In this document: positions 62,280 through 64,000 of the stretch, in pieces
Layout: each line of letters begins with the position of its first letter
Numbering within the stretch: position 1 is the first letter of the stretch
Source: Paralichthys olivaceus
Lineage: Eukaryota; Chordata; Actinopteri; Pleuronectiformes; Paralichthyidae
Direction of reading: 5' to 3'
DNA length: 64,000 nucleotides
Assembly: GCF_024713975.1 (NCBI RefSeq)
Contig: NC_091096.1
Location: 7,512,001-7,576,000 of the forward strand
Notes under the pieces: model-generated
The model's input: the letters and a program-made list of their open reading frames with translations, nothing else
Database searches by the model: none
What the model was told of the DNA's origin: nothing
Translations under genes and position numbers: made by a program

Positions 62280-63114
62280 TACTCAAAACTTTATCCACCC
62301 TATGCCACTGTCTGGAAGTGATCGTTACTGATCTGATCTCACACAATTAAAGATAAATTTAAAAGTTATACTTCAGATCAGTGTTACGAGATAAGGAGAA
62401 AGAGGAGATATATTTTTCTCAGTAGTCAAAGAGGACTGCCTGCCTGTAATGAGTGATTCCGTGAAGCCACCCACATTAATCTAACTCATCAGTCATGTCA
62501 CAGTAGTTTTGCTTAAAGCTTGTTGGCTGGAGGCACTGAGAAACAATAGACCACAGGTTGCCAGACATACAAACTAGGGTCTAACTGAAAACCATCCTGT
62601 CACCATTTGACTTCAATGTCAAAGGATAATACTTGCATAATGATACTCTTGGGAGGCCTAGCCAGTAATGCATCCGTTACACCCATACTGTGTATACACA
62701 AGTGGAGAGCTCATGGAGTATGTGAAGTGTACTTGGGCTATGACACCATTACAGAGATGTAAGTTCTTCCAAGCAACCAATAGTCACAGTCTTTTCCCCA
62801 CATTTTGTCAACAAGAGCTAAAATTATAGATTCAAGCTCTCCCCTTGGTCCCTTTCTCCAATCACAACATATTACATGGTGCCTTCAAGAAAACTTTGCA
62901 ATTAAAAGAAAAACTTTTAAAGTAGTCTCTAGTGAGAATTAAACAAGCTTCTAAGCACAGCAAATCCACCTTCTCTCTGGGTTTAAAAATAATGCAACTA
63001 AAGAAAAGTATCAAGATTAAACATACACTTTTTGTACATTACACTCCATGCCTGGTGCTTTAAGCACTGCATTTATTTTCAGTTGTAAACTGCATTGTTA
63101 TAAAAATTACTTTT

Positions 63115-63330
63115 GCAAATGAGCTTATGTTGTCATCTGCATTTGCTTGATTTCTCTGAAATTATGTGGGGCAGGACCCAAGGAAGAACTCATTAAATGT
63201 TGGTGAGGATCTGAATCGGGGAGAGGATTCAGGAAGTTTTTTTTACTTTCTTAAACGAAGAAGATCTAGTGAATTGAAATGTGGTTTCATAAGAAGAATG
63301 TTGGGCCTCAGCAGAGGTACACGCTCTACC
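63115..63330 (+). repeat. family-B repeat fragment
   Basis: Contains CAAATGAGCTTATGTTGTCA, AATTATGTGGGGCAGGACCC, AAGGAAGAACTCATTAAATG, GAGGATTCAGGAAGTTTTT, ACTTTCTTAAACG and TTGGGCCTCAGCAGAGGTAC. This is the longest copy of the family in the window. Confidence 0.6.
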
Positions 63331-63903
63331 TAGTCACATTCTGGTTCATTATGCACAACATTCAGGCAGCATGTGAAAGAGGATTTAAACAATGTAATTA
63401 CCCATCCAAGTTAACTCATAATTTGTTCAATCATCAACTTGATGATGATTCACGACACATAATAAAAAAAAAAGTCACTGGCCCGACCGTAAAATGAACT
63501 GCATGTCTTGACAATTAAAAAAATAAAACTCTACTGGTTAAGGAAGACATCACAACAATAACATGCAAACATAACAGAATAGTGTTCATTCATAAAATTA
63601 CATCAGTTTGCATTCATTTTCTAGCTTATATCAGTGTATTGGGCTCATCGCCCACACAATTCCAGACTACAAAAGAAAGCACCACTCCAGTATCTGTGTA
63701 AAATAATGAGTGTTTTCAATTAACATTTACGTTTTTTCTTTCTTTCAGTAGCTCGTCAGTGGTCAGGAGGCAGGATTACCCCAAACTACAGACCAGCACA
63801 AGACGGGGAAATAGTGGAGAGAGGGAGGATTTCTGTCTTCTCAGCTACCTTCTATTTAAACACTCATCTGTAGTGTTCTCTTAAAAATGTCCTACAGTCT
63901 TAC

Positions 63904-63970
63904 TGGATAGCGTTCTTGTTTTCAGTTTCTTCTGTAGTGCAGTAAAGTTCACATCACGTAAACTAAAAAC
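63904..63970. repeat. dispersed third piece of the right-end duplication
   Basis: Matches 60679-60745 closely: GGATAGCG-TCTTGTTTT, AGTTTCTTCTGTAGTG, AGTAAAGTT-ACATCAC and AAACTAAAAAC, about 3.2 kb apart in the same orientation. Confidence 0.7.
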
Positions 63971-64000
63971 ATGTGAAGTGTCAGCTAAAAACTGGACAGG

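Larger units (their letters stand above)
60270..64000. other. gene-free right end of window
   Basis: AT-rich DNA with no recognised coding exon. It holds an internal duplication (60563-61092 and 63904-63970), a MITE and a family-B fragment. It could be the 3' UTR or intron of a gene beyond the window, but nothing in the sequence proves it. Confidence 0.55.

Overview
The window looks like a teleost fish chromosome, probably a compact percomorph-type genome. The basis is spliced vertebrate genes with introns mostly under 1 kb, abundant CA/GT microsatellites and remnants of repeat types common in fish. No bacterial-style operon, CRISPR array, rRNA or convincing tRNA was seen, and I recognised no retroviral or Polinton-like remnant. 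I rebuilt six protein genes exon by exon from splice sites, reading phase and remembered human family sequences; no search was run.

Layout. 1-930: probable 3' UTR of a + strand gene lying to the left. 2808-4548 (-): lhfpl2, a four-pass membrane protein. 4.6-22.9 kb: long gene-free stretch with repeat remnants. 23.0-25.5 and 26.0-28.9 kb (+): two tandem betaine-homocysteine methyltransferase genes, each with 8 coding exons and their own TATA box and poly(A) signal. 30.2-32.9 kb (+): kgd4 (mrps36), the small adaptor subunit of 2-oxoglutarate dehydrogenase. 34.3-36.4 kb (-): pdxp, a HAD-type pyridoxal phosphatase. 36.8-39.9 kb: gene-free. 40.1-43.2 kb (-): a UGT3A-type UDP-glycosyltransferase with 10 coding exons. 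44.5-60.1 kb (-): spef2, 38 coding exons, a large axonemal protein; one intron holds a 2-kb terminal-inverted-repeat element. 60.3-64.0 kb: gene-free, with an internal duplication and a MITE.

Working relations. The two BHMT genes act in methionine/homocysteine metabolism, kgd4 in the mitochondrial TCA cycle, pdxp in vitamin B6 turnover, UGT3A in endomembrane glycosylation and spef2 in sperm flagella and motile cilia. They are not an operon; proximity reflects old synteny. From memory, lhfpl2, bhmt, mrps36, ugt3a and spef2 all have human counterparts on chromosome 5, whereas PDXP is on human chromosome 22.

Most notable observations: a near-consensus RFX X-box about 125 bp upstream of the spef2 start, which fits its ciliary role; two well-supported GC-AG introns in spef2 plus a third candidate; a Lys-rich spef2 exon whose two possible acceptors give different frames; and the tandem bhmt pair, with identical lengths for seven of eight exons.
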